Part shown: piece by piece, positions 1-11,656 of the stretch
How positions within the stretch are numbered: position 1 is the stretch's first letter
Layout of the letters: each line of letters begins with the position of its first letter
From: Candidatus Methylophosphatis roskildensis
GTDB taxonomy: Bacteria > Pseudomonadota > Gammaproteobacteria > Burkholderiales > Rhodocyclaceae
NCBI GenBank assembly: GCA_016708905.1
Contig: JADJEV010000004.1
Location: forward strand, 124,001-188,000
Reading direction: 5' to 3'
Length of the DNA: 64,000 bases
The notes under the pieces: generated by a model
Databases searched by the model: none
Told to the model about the DNA's origin: nothing
The model's input: only the letters and a program-made list of their open reading frames with translations
Made by a program: the position numbers and the translations under genes

Positions 1-2
1 TC

Positions 3-1883
3 AATCTCAAGCTGCCGTTCCTCCGATTTCCCTTGTGGCATGTGTGTCCCCGATGCGGCAGAATGTATCTGTCCAAATATCACGATATCGCAGCTCCCAC
101 GTGCAGAGGTCCCGTGGCATCAGGCGCAGCCAAGGGTGACCATTCGTCCAGAAGGACTGTCCAGGTAAGGTTCGTTGCCGCGTGCAAACGCGGCCACCTC
201 CAGGATTTTCCCTGGTTCGAATGGCTGTTCAAGCATCCGCATCCTGACTGGGAACCGGACGGAGTATCGCGTTGGCTGAGGATGAGGAGTACCGGTAGTG
301 CTTCGCTTACCGGTGTTGAGATCAGAGCCGAGGAACGTAGTGCCGATGGAGGGATACGCGTCGTAGAGAAACGAACTCTCGCTGGGGCATTCGCCGATGA
401 TCCGTCCAGCGGCTCACCAACGGCCCTCTCCAGGCTGCAGATCAAATGCGAAGGCCACAACCCAGTCCTGGCAGTTGGGACGAACAGTGTATCGCCGCCG
501 CCCGGCTGCGGGCACGAACTTTATCCATTGCTTCGAGGCGCATCAAACCTCTATTTTCCGCAAGTCGTCAGTTCCATATATATCCCGGAAATCGACGACC
601 GGAATCTCTCTCAGGATGTTCTCGATTTGCTGGACGACCATCACTTAAAGACCAGCCTGCTAAGAAGTGCCCAAGAGTCCGAGAACGGTCTAATTACGGC
701 GAGAGCAGCGAAACTCGCACTCCGGGATTTCTTCCCGGAAGTCGCAGTGGATCCGTCGGTGCTGGCCGAGGCGGCCAACAAACATATCCTCAAGGACATA
801 TTGCTGGGCAGTTCTCTGGTTCGCCGGCACTTGTTACAGCGGATAAAGAGCGCTCCGAACAAACGGCTGACGATGGAAATTATTGACGCCGCAATCAAGT
901 CATGTTGCCCCGACTGGGAGATAGACTCGTCGCTGATTCTCCCGCAACTGGCAGATGCACTGGAAGGGAATTCCGATGACACTGATGAGTCGGAAGAGGT
1001 CCGCCAGGATCCTTTGATCGAAACCGACTACCGGCGCGAGGAATACCAAGTATTTTGCCAGGATATCCAGGAGGGATATCCAAAGACTAACCTGCTTATT
1101 CGTAGTCACGCAATCGGAGACTATGGGAACTTGGTCAAGTCTTCATTTGAACGGGTGTCCCTGCTACACAAGCTACGGGAAACACGAGCCTTCGTTGGGT
1201 ACTCGCGAATATTTCCGGAGAACGATCTGACGCCGGATGAACGCTGGGGTCTGATTGCATCAGAAAAGAAGCGATGGCTGCCAGCAATCATCGTCCGCGG
1301 GGAAGGCATATTCCTGAAGTTCCGCGAGGACAAACTGCAGCGCTGGCTTGAAGCAAACGGGTCTCACCAAGAGGGGCGCCTATCCCCCATCAATCATAAT
1401 CTCAGGGAACTGCGAGAGCGCAGGCATCAGAAGGAGAAATCTATTTCTCCGAAACACGTACTGATTCATACCTTCGCTCATCTGCTGATCAATCAGTTGG
1501 TCTACGACTGCGGATATGGTTCGGCATCGCTACGAGAGAGGATATACACAGCCGACGGAAAGAATCAAATGTCGGGCGTGCTCATCTATACGGCAGCCGG
1601 CGATTCAGAAGGAACAATGGGTGGCCTTGTCAACATGGGCCAGCCTGGGTATCTCGATGACACCATAGCGAAAGCCCTCGAAAAGGCCCGGTGGTGTTCC
1701 AGTGATCCTGTCTGCATCGAGAGTCTTGGCCAGGGACCGGATAACTGCAATCTTGGTGCCTGCCACTCTTGCACGCTTCTGCCGGAAACTTCGTGCGAAG
1801 AACAAAACCGGCTGCTCGACCGAGGTATGGTTGTCGGTACCATTCAAGATCCGGATGCCGGGTATTTCTCTTTGCTGGCGTAA
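3..1883 (+). CDS. drmB: DrmB-like DISARM protein with DUF1998 domain, 5' end outside window
   Basis: The reading frame is open to the left edge, so the first several dozen residues are missing; 626 residues are visible. Near the left end is a CPRCG zinc-ribbon-like motif preceded by LRFPLWHV, as in DrmB/DUF1998 proteins. The C-terminal third has the DUF1998 hallmarks: HVLIHTFAHLLINQL, then GVLIYTAAGDSEGTMGGL, then a cysteine cluster (NCNLGACHSCTLLPETSC) close to the end. Known role (family): DrmB is a core component of DISARM anti-phage systems, acting with the DrmA helicase. The C terminus looks complete. The expected downstream partner drmC (phospholipase-D family) is absent; transposase debris follows instead. 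The rest of the system, if present, would lie left of the window. Family assignment is fairly certain; DISARM membership is inferred. Confidence 0.8.
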   Translation, partial: NLKLPFLRFPLWHVCPRCGRMYLSKYHDIAAPTCRGPVASGAAKGDHSSRRTVQVRFVAACKRGHLQDFPWFEWLFKHPHPDWEPDGVSRWLRMRSTGSASLTGVEIRAEERSADGGIRVVEKRTLAGAFADDPSSGSPTALSRLQIKCEGHNPVLAVGTNSVSPPPGCGHELYPLLRGASNLYFPQVVSSIYIPEIDDRNLSQDVLDLLDDHHLKTSLLRSAQESENGLITARAAKLALRDFFPEVAVDPSVLAEAANKHILKDILLGSSLVRRHLLQRIKSAPNKRLTMEIIDAAIKSCCPDWEIDSSLILPQLADALEGNSDDTDESEEVRQDPLIETDYRREEYQVFCQDIQEGYPKTNLLIRSHAIGDYGNLVKSSFERVSLLHKLRETRAFVGYSRIFPENDLTPDERWGLIASEKKRWLPAIIVRGEGIFLKFREDKLQRWLEANGSHQEGRLSPINHNLRELRERRHQKEKSISPKHVLIHTFAHLLINQLVYDCGYGSASLRERIYTADGKNQMSGVLIYTAAGDSEGTMGGLVNMGQPGYLDDTIAKALEKARWCSSDPVCIESLGQGPDNCNLGACHSCTLLPETSCEEQNRLLDRGMVVGTIQDPDAGYFSLLA

Positions 1884-1974
1884 TTTGCGGACTCCTGTCA
1901 CGTTGACAACTCATTCCGATATGCGAGCGCCGTCAAGTGGTTCATGCCGCCATCCTGACTTCTGGCAAGTTGCC

Positions 1975-2160
1975 TCAGTAAGTTCGGTCGGGCGCTATGC
2001 CGCCGAAGATCTGGTGCGGCCGACGCGCGTTGTAGAACTCGAAGTACCGTGTCAAACCAGCTTTTGCCTGCGGCACGTCGTCATAGGCGTGCAGATAGAC
2101 CTCCTCGTACTTCACGCTGCGGCAAAGGCGCTCGACGAAGACGTTGTCGCGTAACCGGTA
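1975..2160 (-). pseudogene. IS3-family transposase (OrfB) C-terminal fragment
   Basis: The minus strand encodes the last ~60 residues of an IS3-family integrase-type transposase. Recognisable pieces are RDNVFVERL, SVKYEEVYLHAY and YFEFYNARRPHQ, the region holding the last catalytic acidic residue and the conserved C terminus. Similarity stops at about 2160; the further upstream part of the same frame does not resemble IS3 proteins. No intact orfA or orfB core exists nearby, so this is a relic. It lies between drmB and the insertion sequence beginning at 2263 and shows that this junction has been hit by more than one mobile element. Confidence 0.75.
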
Positions 2161-2262
2161 ACCAATCGGCGTTCTTTTTCTTGCGCGCGCGGTGATGAGA
2201 ATGGCGTCCGAGAGGATTCTCGTTCGGGAGCGGCGGCGATGGCTGGAACAAGGTTTGAAGTT

Positions 2263-4561
2263 CAGGACTCCTGACATGGGCGGAAGAATTTATGCAACTG
2301 GAGGCGGCTCGTAGGCAAGCGTCAGGTCCGAACCGGGGTAGCGAAATTCGAGCGCGTTGAGGGTTTCACAGAGCTTGGCGAGGGCGCGGTTGTGTCGCGG
2401 ATTGGCCAGTGAATGAATCCGGACTAGCAGACGCTGCTGTGCGGCAGGGCACGATGTCCGCACTGCTCAGCAGCATCTCGCGCACCAGCGCCCGTCCGTC
2501 GTCCTCGGTGCGCACCCCATTGAGCGTCAGACAGCGCACCAGCGCGGTTTCGGCGCGGAACGCGAGCATCTTGATGGTATCGGTGAGGTGCTTGGCCTCG
2601 GGGGCGAGCCTGACGATCTGAGCGTCGTCGAGCAACGCGTTGAGCGGCACCCGCTTGGGCAATTGTGCGAAGCGTACTCGCAGCTGCTCGCACTTGGCTT
2701 CGGCTTCGCGCAGTTGCCGGTTCAATTTGGCCTGCGCGATCTTGAACCCGCGCATGGTGGGCCGCTGCGCTTCCGGGTTGGCGCGCGCCTTCTGGCCGTA
2801 GGCTTGTTCGAGCTCCTGGAGGGCGGCGCGGCTGGCGCGAAGCTCTTTGGCCAGTGCCTTGCGCTCGGGGTTGGGGATGGTGCGCTCGGGGTCGGCGGGC
2901 TCCACTTGGTAGTTCACCAGCGCATCCAAGGCGAAGTGCTGGCGCATGTAGCGGAAGAAGTTCTCCTGCGTCCAGCGCTCGAACATGCGCCAGGCCACCA
3001 CCTCGATGGGCCAATCCGTGCGGGTCGTCACAATGGAAGTCTGATGACCGTTGTCGCACAAGCGGCGCACCTCACGCATGCGAAACCCCGGTAGCACCCG
3101 GATCGAGCGCTCGGCCAACTGGTAGCTCACCTTGCGCCCATCGATGATCGCCTCCACCGTGCGAAACACTCGCTTGGGCCACTGCGCGTAGGCCCCCTTG
3201 CGGTAGGTGAGCACATCGAAGCCCTGGGCGAAGACTTCCTGGAAGAACTTCGGGCTCCAGCCCTCACGGTCGAAGGCCAGTGTCACGCGCCGCTCGCCCA
3301 CCAGCTCGCGCACCTGCGGCAGAATCTCCCGACGCAGCATTGCCAGAAGATTGTCATTGGCCTCGGCACTCACCACAAACAGCGGCTGGGCATCTTGCTG
3401 GTTCACCCAGATGTCGGTGGTGGCCGGCATGCACAAGCGCCGCCGTGCCACCCACGCCTTGGGCAGCTTGTGTGTGGTGCCATGATAGGGCCGCACATGC
3501 CCATCGACATAGAGCAGCCCCACGGCTTGCGCGTTCTCGCTCACCCAGCGCTGCGTGAGCTGCCGGCTGAACCGGGCGGCCTGTTGGCGTGCCGTCAACT
3601 CCCAGAGCTTGCGTCGCAGGGTCTTGACCTCGGGGGCGCGGTCCAGTCCCAGCAACACGCCCAGTTCCCCGGCGGATGGCCCTGCAACTGCTCGGGGGTA
3701 CGAAGCCGCAGCAGCGCCATGAAGGTCAGCATCAACAGCGTGGCGCGCAAGCCGTAGAAGCCATTCTTCAGCGAACCATAGGCCTGCTCGCCCGCCTCCA
3801 GCAGCCCCAGCGCCAGCATCGCCGGCAGCGCCAGTAAAGCACCCAGTAGCGCACCGCCTCGGCCGCCACAAACTGGGGGCGGCTTCCTGGAGCTGTCCCA
3901 TGCGCGCCAGTGCGCGTTCGGTGTGCCGCTGCACCGCCACGCCACCGGCACCGCGCGCCGCACGCTGGCTGCGCTCGCTGGGCCCGCTTGGCAGGCTCGC
4001 TTGCCTGCGCGCCGCCCTGCCGAGTTCGCCGCGGCGCAGCGTCCGGCGGATCGTGCCTTCGGTAACCCCCACCTGCCCGGCGGCCTGCCGGATCGAGCTG
4101 CCCTGATCGAGCAGCTGGGCCGCACGCGCGCGCTTCTCCGCCGTAAAGCGATGCGCACCCTTGGGTCCTCGCTTGTTCTGCACGACCCCCAGCACGCCCT
4201 CGGTCCTGACTTTGCGGCTGTGGCGAGTCAGCGTGCTGCGATCCAGGTGCAAGGCGGCGCTGAGATCTTCGCGCCGTGCCAGGCCAAGCTCCATCATCTG
4301 CACCGCGGCCAGGCGCTGACCCACGGCGTCGCTCTCGGCGTGCGTGAACACCGGTATGCCGTAGGCGACGTAGGCTACCTGACCGTTGTTGCGCACAATC
4401 GCGAGCACCGCGTTGATCTCTTCAGCTCCCGTGGGCTGCACCGGCAGATGCGTCTGGGTCGGCATCGAAAACCTCCTCAACGTGGCGCAGTAATTATTAC
4501 GCACCTCGCTCAAGAAGTCCAATGAAATCGGGCCGTTAATCCACCTATGTCAGGAGTCCTG
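2263..4561. mobile_element. Complete 2,299-bp insertion sequence with 5-bp target duplication
   Basis: Both ends read inward as CAGGACTCCTGACAT, followed by RGGYGGA: 20 of the first 22 bases match between the two ends. The element is flanked by direct repeats AAGTT at 2258-2262 and 4562-4566, a 5-bp target-site duplication. The outermost 11 bases of each end (CAGGACTCCTG) are themselves nearly palindromic. The only long gene inside is a transposase-like ORF on the minus strand. I did not assign a named IS family. The intact ends and duplication indicate a fairly recent insertion, although the transposase frame is broken. Confidence 0.85.
2366..4465 (-). pseudogene. Transposase of the 2.3-kb insertion sequence, disrupted by frameshifts
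   Basis: The start at 4465 (MPTQTHLPVQ) is preceded by a strong GAGGAGG ribosome site. The N-terminal ~170 residues contain helix-turn-helix-like segments (DLSAALHLDRSTLTRHSRK; SIRQAAGQVGVTEGTIRRTL). A continuous frame exists across the whole length, but part of it is nonsense. The family-like sequence runs in the starting frame to about 3880 (GQLQEAAP), continues in a second frame (QFVAAEAVRY), then a third (ALLALPAMLALGLLEAGEQ, about 3700-3850), and returns to the first near 3665 (ELGVLLGLDRAP). The C-terminal half has conserved-looking blocks (GLLYVDGHVRPYHG, TLAFDREGWSPKFF) that may hold catalytic acidic residues, and a coiled-coil-like stretch. At least three indels are needed, so it is probably inactive unless these are sequencing errors. 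Confidence 0.7.
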
Positions 4562-4566
4562 AAGTT

Positions 4567-5259
4567 AAGACTGGCGGCGGTGGGTCGAAGGGGAGTTCGG
4601 CAGAAGGTAGATCTGCCGTTCACCGGAGTCCTTGGCCGAGCGGCGGGTAACCGGCGAACTGCGGATCGATCAGGAGTGCGCCGGCAACGTCGGCTCAGGC
4701 CGATGAGCCGGAATTGCTCTTCCGGCAGGTTTCAAAGTGAAGCAGCCCTTCAGGCGTCCAGTCTGGAGCGAGGGTGACCGGCAGGTTATGGCCGGTGGCT
4801 GACCGGCGCTGTCCTTCGCTCACTGGCCGGTCCAACTTCAAACCTGCCGCTCAGGCGCCCACAGGGCCTCGGCGTAACGAACGGCAGCTTCCGTCCCGTC
4901 GGTTGTTGCTGCGAACGGCCGCTTTGAAATACTCGACCGGCAGGTTTGGGTCGAATCCGGCCCCAATGAAGATGGAAACCTGCCGTTCGGCACGGATTCT
5001 GACCAGCGTCGGGTAACCGTCGCATTGCAGACCAAGTTGGCGCTGAACGCCACCGTCCGTTGAGGCCGAGGAGCGGCCGTCCGGACCGGCAAGGGTAAGA
5101 ACCGTTGCGCATCCGAAACCAGCCATCTGCCACCGAACACTCGGAAGCAAAGATCTCGGTCGAATGCGCCGATCAACCGATTGAAACCAGACGGGCTATG
5201 GTGCGCTCTCATGGGCAGCCGGCCCGCTGACTTGCTGGAGCTATGCGAGAGCAATTCCG
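4567..5259. repeat. Non-coding stretch with clustered inverted CGGCAGGTT/AACCTGCCG motifs
   Basis: No convincing gene is visible over ~700 bp; the short ORFs here have no recognisable features. The exact 9-mer CGGCAGGTT occurs at 4723-4731, 4779-4787 and 4938-4946, and its complement AACCTGCCG at 4841-4849 and 4977-4985, with more degenerate versions nearby (for example around 4612 and 4879). That is five exact copies in about 260 bp in mixed orientation, able to form alternative hairpins. Spacing is irregular, so it is not a CRISPR array. Function unknown. Confidence 0.6.
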
Positions 5260-8200
5260 TCATTCCGGCAGTGCGGCCAGCAGGTCGCGGATGTCGTCTT
5301 CGCCGAACTTGGCCATGCTCTCGCGGTCCTCGTTGAGTATGCCGGCGGCGAGTTCCGCCTTCTTCTCCTGCAGCGCGAGGATCTTTTCCTCGATGCTGCC
5401 GGCCGCGATCAACTTAGACGAACACGTTCTTCGTCTGGCCGATGCGGTGGGCGCGGTCGGTCGCCTGGTTCTCCACCGCCGGGTTCCACCACGGGTCGTA
5501 GTGGATCACGGTGTCGGCCGCGGTCAGGTTGAGGCCCACGCCGCCGGCCTTGAGGCTGATCAGGAACACCGGCACCGCGCCGTCCTGAAACTTCGCGATC
5601 GCCGCTTCGCGCTTCTGCGTCTGGCCGGTGAGCAGGCTGTAGCCGATGCCGCGATCATTCAATTCGGCCTCGATCAATGCCAGCATCCGGGTGAATTGCG
5701 AAAACACCAGAACGCGCCGGCCCTCCTCGACCAGTTCGGGAAGCATTTCCATCAGCAGATCCAGCTTGGCGCGCTCCTTGACCTTCTCCGCCGCCGACAG
5801 CTTGAGCAGGCGCGGGTCGCAGCACACCTGGCGCAGCTTGAGCAGCGCGTCGAGAATCACGATCTGGCTGCGCGCGAATCCGCGCGCAGCGATCTCCTCG
5901 CGCACCCGCTTGTCCATCGCGCTGCGCACGGTTTCGTAGAGGTCGCGCTGGCGGCCTTGCAGTTCGACGGTGCGCAACACGATGGTCTTGGGCGGCAGCT
6001 CCTTCGCCACGTCCTCCTTCTTGCGCCGCAGAATGAAGGGGGCCACGCGCTGGGCCAGCAGGCGCCCGCGCAGCGCGTCGCCGCGTTTCTCGATCGGGGT
6101 GCGCCAGCGGGAGGTGAAATCCTTTGCGGCACCGAGAAAGCCCGGCAGCAGGAAATCGAACTGCGACCACAGCTCGCCGAGATGATTCTCCAGCGGGGTG
6201 CCGGTCAGGCACAGGCGATGGCGGGCATCGAGCTGGCGCACCACCTGCGCGGCCTGGCTGGCGGCGTTCTTCACCGTCTGCGCCTCGTCGAGAATCACGT
6301 AGTGGTAGGCGTGCGCCGCCAGGTGTTCGCGGTCGCGCCACAGCAGCGGATAGGTGGTCAGGCAGATGTCATGGTGCGGGATCTGCGCGAAGGCCTCGCC
6401 GCGCGCCTTGCCCTGCAGCTTGAGCACCGAGAGATCCGGCGCGAAGCGGCCGGCCTCGCGCTTCCAGTTGAAGATCAGCGAGGTCGGCAGTACCACCAGC
6501 GCCGGCCGGTCGAGCCGCCCGGCCTGCTTCTCCGCCAGCAGATGGGCGAGCGCCTGCGCGGTCTTGCCCAGGCCCATGTCGTCGGCGAGTATGCCGGCCA
6601 GATCGCTAGTGCGCAGGTGCTGCAGCCAGGCCAGCCCTTCGAGCTGGTAGGGCCGCAACTCGATCGCCAGCCCCTGTGGCGGGTCGACGCGCTCGATCCC
6701 CTGCGCTTTTCGGATACGCGCATGCCAGTCTTCCAGCGGCTGCATGCCGCGCGTCTGCCAGTTCTCGTCCAGCGCCTCGGCCAGCCGCGGCGCGTCGAAG
6801 CGCGAAACGCGCAGCGCGCCAGCCTCGGGCGCGTCGAACAGGTCGACCAGGGTGCGCGCCAGCGGCTTGATCCGCTGCGCCGGTATCGCGATGCGCTCGC
6901 CCGCCTCGGTGAAGACGATCACGCCTCGTCGTTGCCGATCTGTTCGAGCTTTTTCGGGTCGAGCCAGCGCGGTTCGCGGCGGAACAACTGGTGCAGCAAG
7001 GGGGCCAGTTCGAGCCGCCGGCCCTCGACCTCGATGCCCAGCGAGAGGGCGAACCAGCCGTTGGCATCCTCCTCGAGTTCGGCATCCCATTCGGTTACCG
7101 CCAGCACGCGGTGACGAAAGTCTGCCGGGCAGTCGATATGCCAGCCGGCCTGGCGCAGCGCCGCCACCTGCTCGGCGAAAAAACTGGTCCACGCCACTTC
7201 GCTGGCCAGACCGAGCAGCAGCCCGAGTTCCCGCCGCGTTTCGCTCGGGCGTAACCATTGCGGACGCACCGGCTTCAAACCGGCGCGCTCGAGCGCGGCC
7301 AGTGCCGCGTTCTCGGCCGCGCTGTCGCGCTTCAGCCGCACCGCGCGGCCGTCGGGCAGGGGAAACGACGCCGTGCGTGGTGCCCGGCAGCAACTCGGCA
7401 CCGCCATAGCGAAACGTGGCGAGCGCGTAGTCGTAGCGCGTCGGCGAGAACGTGTGTTCGTAGTCGCGATGCCTGGCATGGCCCCAGGTGGTCAGGGTGT
7501 CGATGGTGAGCACCGGTTCGAGCGGCGCGGCGAGTTCCTCGAGTTCGCCGGTCTGGCCCGGCAGCGTGGCCGGCAGCTCGGGCGCCACATCGGCCAGCGC
7601 TGCTGCCACCAGCGGCAACTCGTTCTCGGTCAGTGGCGGCAGCCGCAGCACGTCGAGCACCACCTCGGCGTGTTCGAGCCCGACGCGGCCGATCTCGCCG
7701 CGCTCGAGGTCCAGGTAGTACAGGGGTTCGGTCGGCAGCACGATGCCGCCCACCGGTTCGGTCGCCACCACGGGTGCCAGCCCGGCGGCGACATTGCGCC
7801 AGATCAGATGACCGGCACGCGGTGCCGCACGTTGCAGCGGGCGCATGGTCTCGTCATAGTCGTGCCCGGCCCACATACGGCCGGTGGCCAACACGGCTTC
7901 GAGCAGTGTCGCGCCGCTGGCGCCATGCAGCCTGACGTCGCCGTAATAGTCGCGCTTGCGGCGGTGCCGCAGCAGCGCGCGGAAAACGTCGAGATCGCTC
8001 TCCTGCACGAACGTGGGCGGCCGTACCAGCGCCTGGTCGACGTTGTCCCACGCTCTGGCGCCGCCCCTTGGGGCGCCCCTGCTCGTCGGCTGCGCCCTTC
8101 AACAGGTGCAGACTGGCGTCGTTGCCGCTTTCGTCGGCTGCGATCACGTAGAAGATCGCATCGCGTGGGCGCTGCGGCTTGTCGGCGGCGCGCAGGGCGG

Positions 8201-8570
8201 TATCGATGCGTTTCTTCAGCCCGGCCGCCCATAGCAGGACTTCGCTGCGCGGCTTATCGGCCGGCAGGCCCTGCTTGCGCACCGCCATCAGCAGTGCGGC
8301 CGCGTGCTTGCAGCGATTGCCGACCGGGCAGGTGCAACGGGTGGCGATTTCCAGCGATGGCGTGCCGAAGAACTCGCGGCTTTCCAGCCGTATCGAGACG
8401 GCGTAAGGCGCGTAGTCGGAACCCTGCACCTTCGCCCGCAGCAGGTCGCCGGTGCGCTCGATTTCGCGCACCCGGGCGAGGTAGCCGCGGGCCTTGGCAA
8501 TTGCCGAGTTGGAGAAGAACTCGGAGAGCGCGGCGTCGTCGAGCCGCGCGAGCGATTTCGCCAGATCCAT
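5260..8570 (-). pseudogene. SWIM zinc-finger / SNF2-family helicase, broken by several frameshifts
   Basis: Read from 8570 leftward, the pieces form one ~1,100-residue protein. Residues 1-160 start MDLAKSLARLDDAAL and hold a SWIM zinc finger (CTCPVGNRCKH). Motifs typical of SNF2 helicases follow: DDMGLGKTAQAL (Walker A), VILDEAQ (Walker B/DEAx), LTGTPLENHLGELWS, and RAHRIGQ. The coding frame shifts near 8060-8080, 7372, 6922 and 5413; the last separates TKNVFV from the tail LIAAGSIEEKILALQEKKAE, ending at a stop at 5260-5262. Intact relatives are presumed DNA- or chromatin-remodelling-like ATPases of unknown role. With four frame changes the gene is either decayed or carries clustered sequencing errors. 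It should not be read as DrmD: the SWIM domain and the separate, opposite-strand location argue against that. Confidence 0.75.
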
Positions 8571-8664
8571 CGTAGTTCAGCGGTAAAGACAAACCGGCAA
8601 TTGTGCCGCATCCGCCGCCTTGCCGACGGAATCCATGAAGATTCCGCGAGCAGGCCTGGAAGCC

Positions 8665-8755
8665 GCACCAGATGGCGATCTGCGGGCGGCAATGCCTGGA
8701 AGGCGCATGAAATGGCGCTCTCCGGCCAGCCTGCCCGGAGAACGCCATCTGGTGC
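8665..8755. repeat. Palindromic intergenic repeat just downstream of thiC
   Basis: GCACCAGATGGCG at 8665-8677 pairs perfectly with CGCCATCTGGTGC at 8743-8755, and a nested pair (TCTCCGG / CCGGAGA) lies inside. The element sits 5 bp beyond the thiC stop codon and could act as a transcript-end structure for thiC. Its vocabulary (GGAAGCCGCA, ATGGCGCTCT) recurs in the gaps near 18.4-18.57, 49.85-49.98 and 51.0-51.1 kb, so it may belong to a dispersed family. Confidence 0.6.
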
Positions 8756-8760
8756 GGGTC

Positions 8761-10677
<1,917 letters not shown>

Positions 10678-10754
10678 GCCTTCTCCTTGCGCGATAACGT
10701 GTTTCGGGGCGCGACGAGGAGAACGGCCGGACGGGGCAGGGGCCCCGTTCGCTG

Positions 10755-10847
10755 CGCTTCCCTTCGCCGGCATTACCCGGATCAGGTTCAAAGGGACTCT
10801 CTCACCCGACTGCACCGATGCCGCGCGGTGTGTCAGGACCCCCAGGT
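10755..10847 (-). promoter_or_regulatory. TPP riboswitch (THI element) in the thiC leader
   Basis: On the minus strand the leader contains the conserved TPP-aptamer core GAACCTGATCCGGGTAATGC followed by CGGCGAAGGGAA, with the upstream helices GGGGGTCC and GGGTGAGAGAGTCCC. The spacing to the thiC start (about 80 bp) fits a switch acting on translation initiation or early termination. Bound thiamine pyrophosphate would repress thiC. Confidence 0.93.
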
Positions 10848-11649
10848 CAGCGGTGAAACCTTACGCCAAAGCGGGCGGGCTGTAAATCCGCCCGTCCCGC
10901 AGCGCCACGGTAAATTTGTTCTCAAATAACCCGTGGTCTGGAAGCTGAGTTATTGGTCATGCGCAAGTAGTCGAAGACGAGGCGGGTATTGAAGCAAAGT
11001 TTGCGCATCATCTCGGCGATAGACTCGGTGCTCTGAAAGGACTTGAGGATGCCGACGGCGAAGCGACGCAGGCGGGTGATGTTTTCCGGGCCGTGGCCGG
11101 TACGGATGCGAGAGCGATCCTCGTCGTAGTTCCAGTCGATGATGTAATGGGTGCTCTCGATGGTCCAGTGGCCGCGATTGATCGCCAAGACCTCTTGCGC
11201 CGAGGCCTCGTGCGGCGACTGGCTCGTGATGCCCAGCGCGATCTCACGCGATGACTCGCCGGTTTTCTTCTTGATTGATTCGCGCTCGATCATGAACACC
11301 TGGCCGACGTGAGGGAAATCGAGGTAGGCATTGAGCGCCGTACTGCACCAGATGCGTCGGGTCTCGATGCGGCCATGGTCAGGCGGGGTCACGTCGACGA
11401 AGTCAGGATCGCCCCGCTTTTCAAACAGCAAGGCGATTTCGCGTTCGAGACCGGGCTGGTTGCCTTTGACGGTAAAGCTATAGTGGGCCTTGCGCCCGAT
11501 CAGATACGCTGCCAGTGTGCGCTGGGTCAGCAGCGCATCGGCCGTGACCACCTTGCCGGCGAGCGCGCAGCCATCGAGCACGGGGATGGCCATGCCGATC
11601 TCGTTGGTACGCTTTTGCTCATCGCTGCCGGCTACGGGCAATGTCCCGA

Positions 11650-11656
11650 CTTTTTT
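11650..11656 (-). other. A_AAA_AAG slippery heptamer at the ISAs1 frame change
   Basis: On the minus strand the zero-frame codons read CAA AAA AAG TCG, giving the heptamer A_AAA_AAG in the register required for -1 ribosomal slippage, the same heptamer used by E. coli dnaX. The zero frame stops a few codons later (TAG at about 11634), while the -1 frame continues as VGTLPVAGSDEQK into the rest of the transposase. No dnaX-like upstream Shine-Dalgarno stimulator is visible, and only a short hairpin (CGGG-CCCG) follows. A plain one-base loss from an A8 run would look identical. Confidence 0.45.

Noticed and set aside
1895..1925. TTGACA followed by GATATG as a promoter after drmB
   Set aside because: The spacing is poor and no gene starts downstream on that strand.
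4590..5050. Possible CRISPR array
   Set aside because: The repeated motif is only 9 bp, alternates orientation and has irregular spacing; there are no cas genes.
5243..7114. 623-residue plus-strand open frame over the SNF2 gene
   Set aside because: It is antisense to clear helicase motifs and has the Arg/His/Gln-rich composition typical of GC-rich shadow frames.
5260..8570. SNF2 helicase as DISARM drmD
   Set aside because: It is on the opposite strand, separated by an IS, and has an N-terminal SWIM zinc finger that does not fit DrmD.
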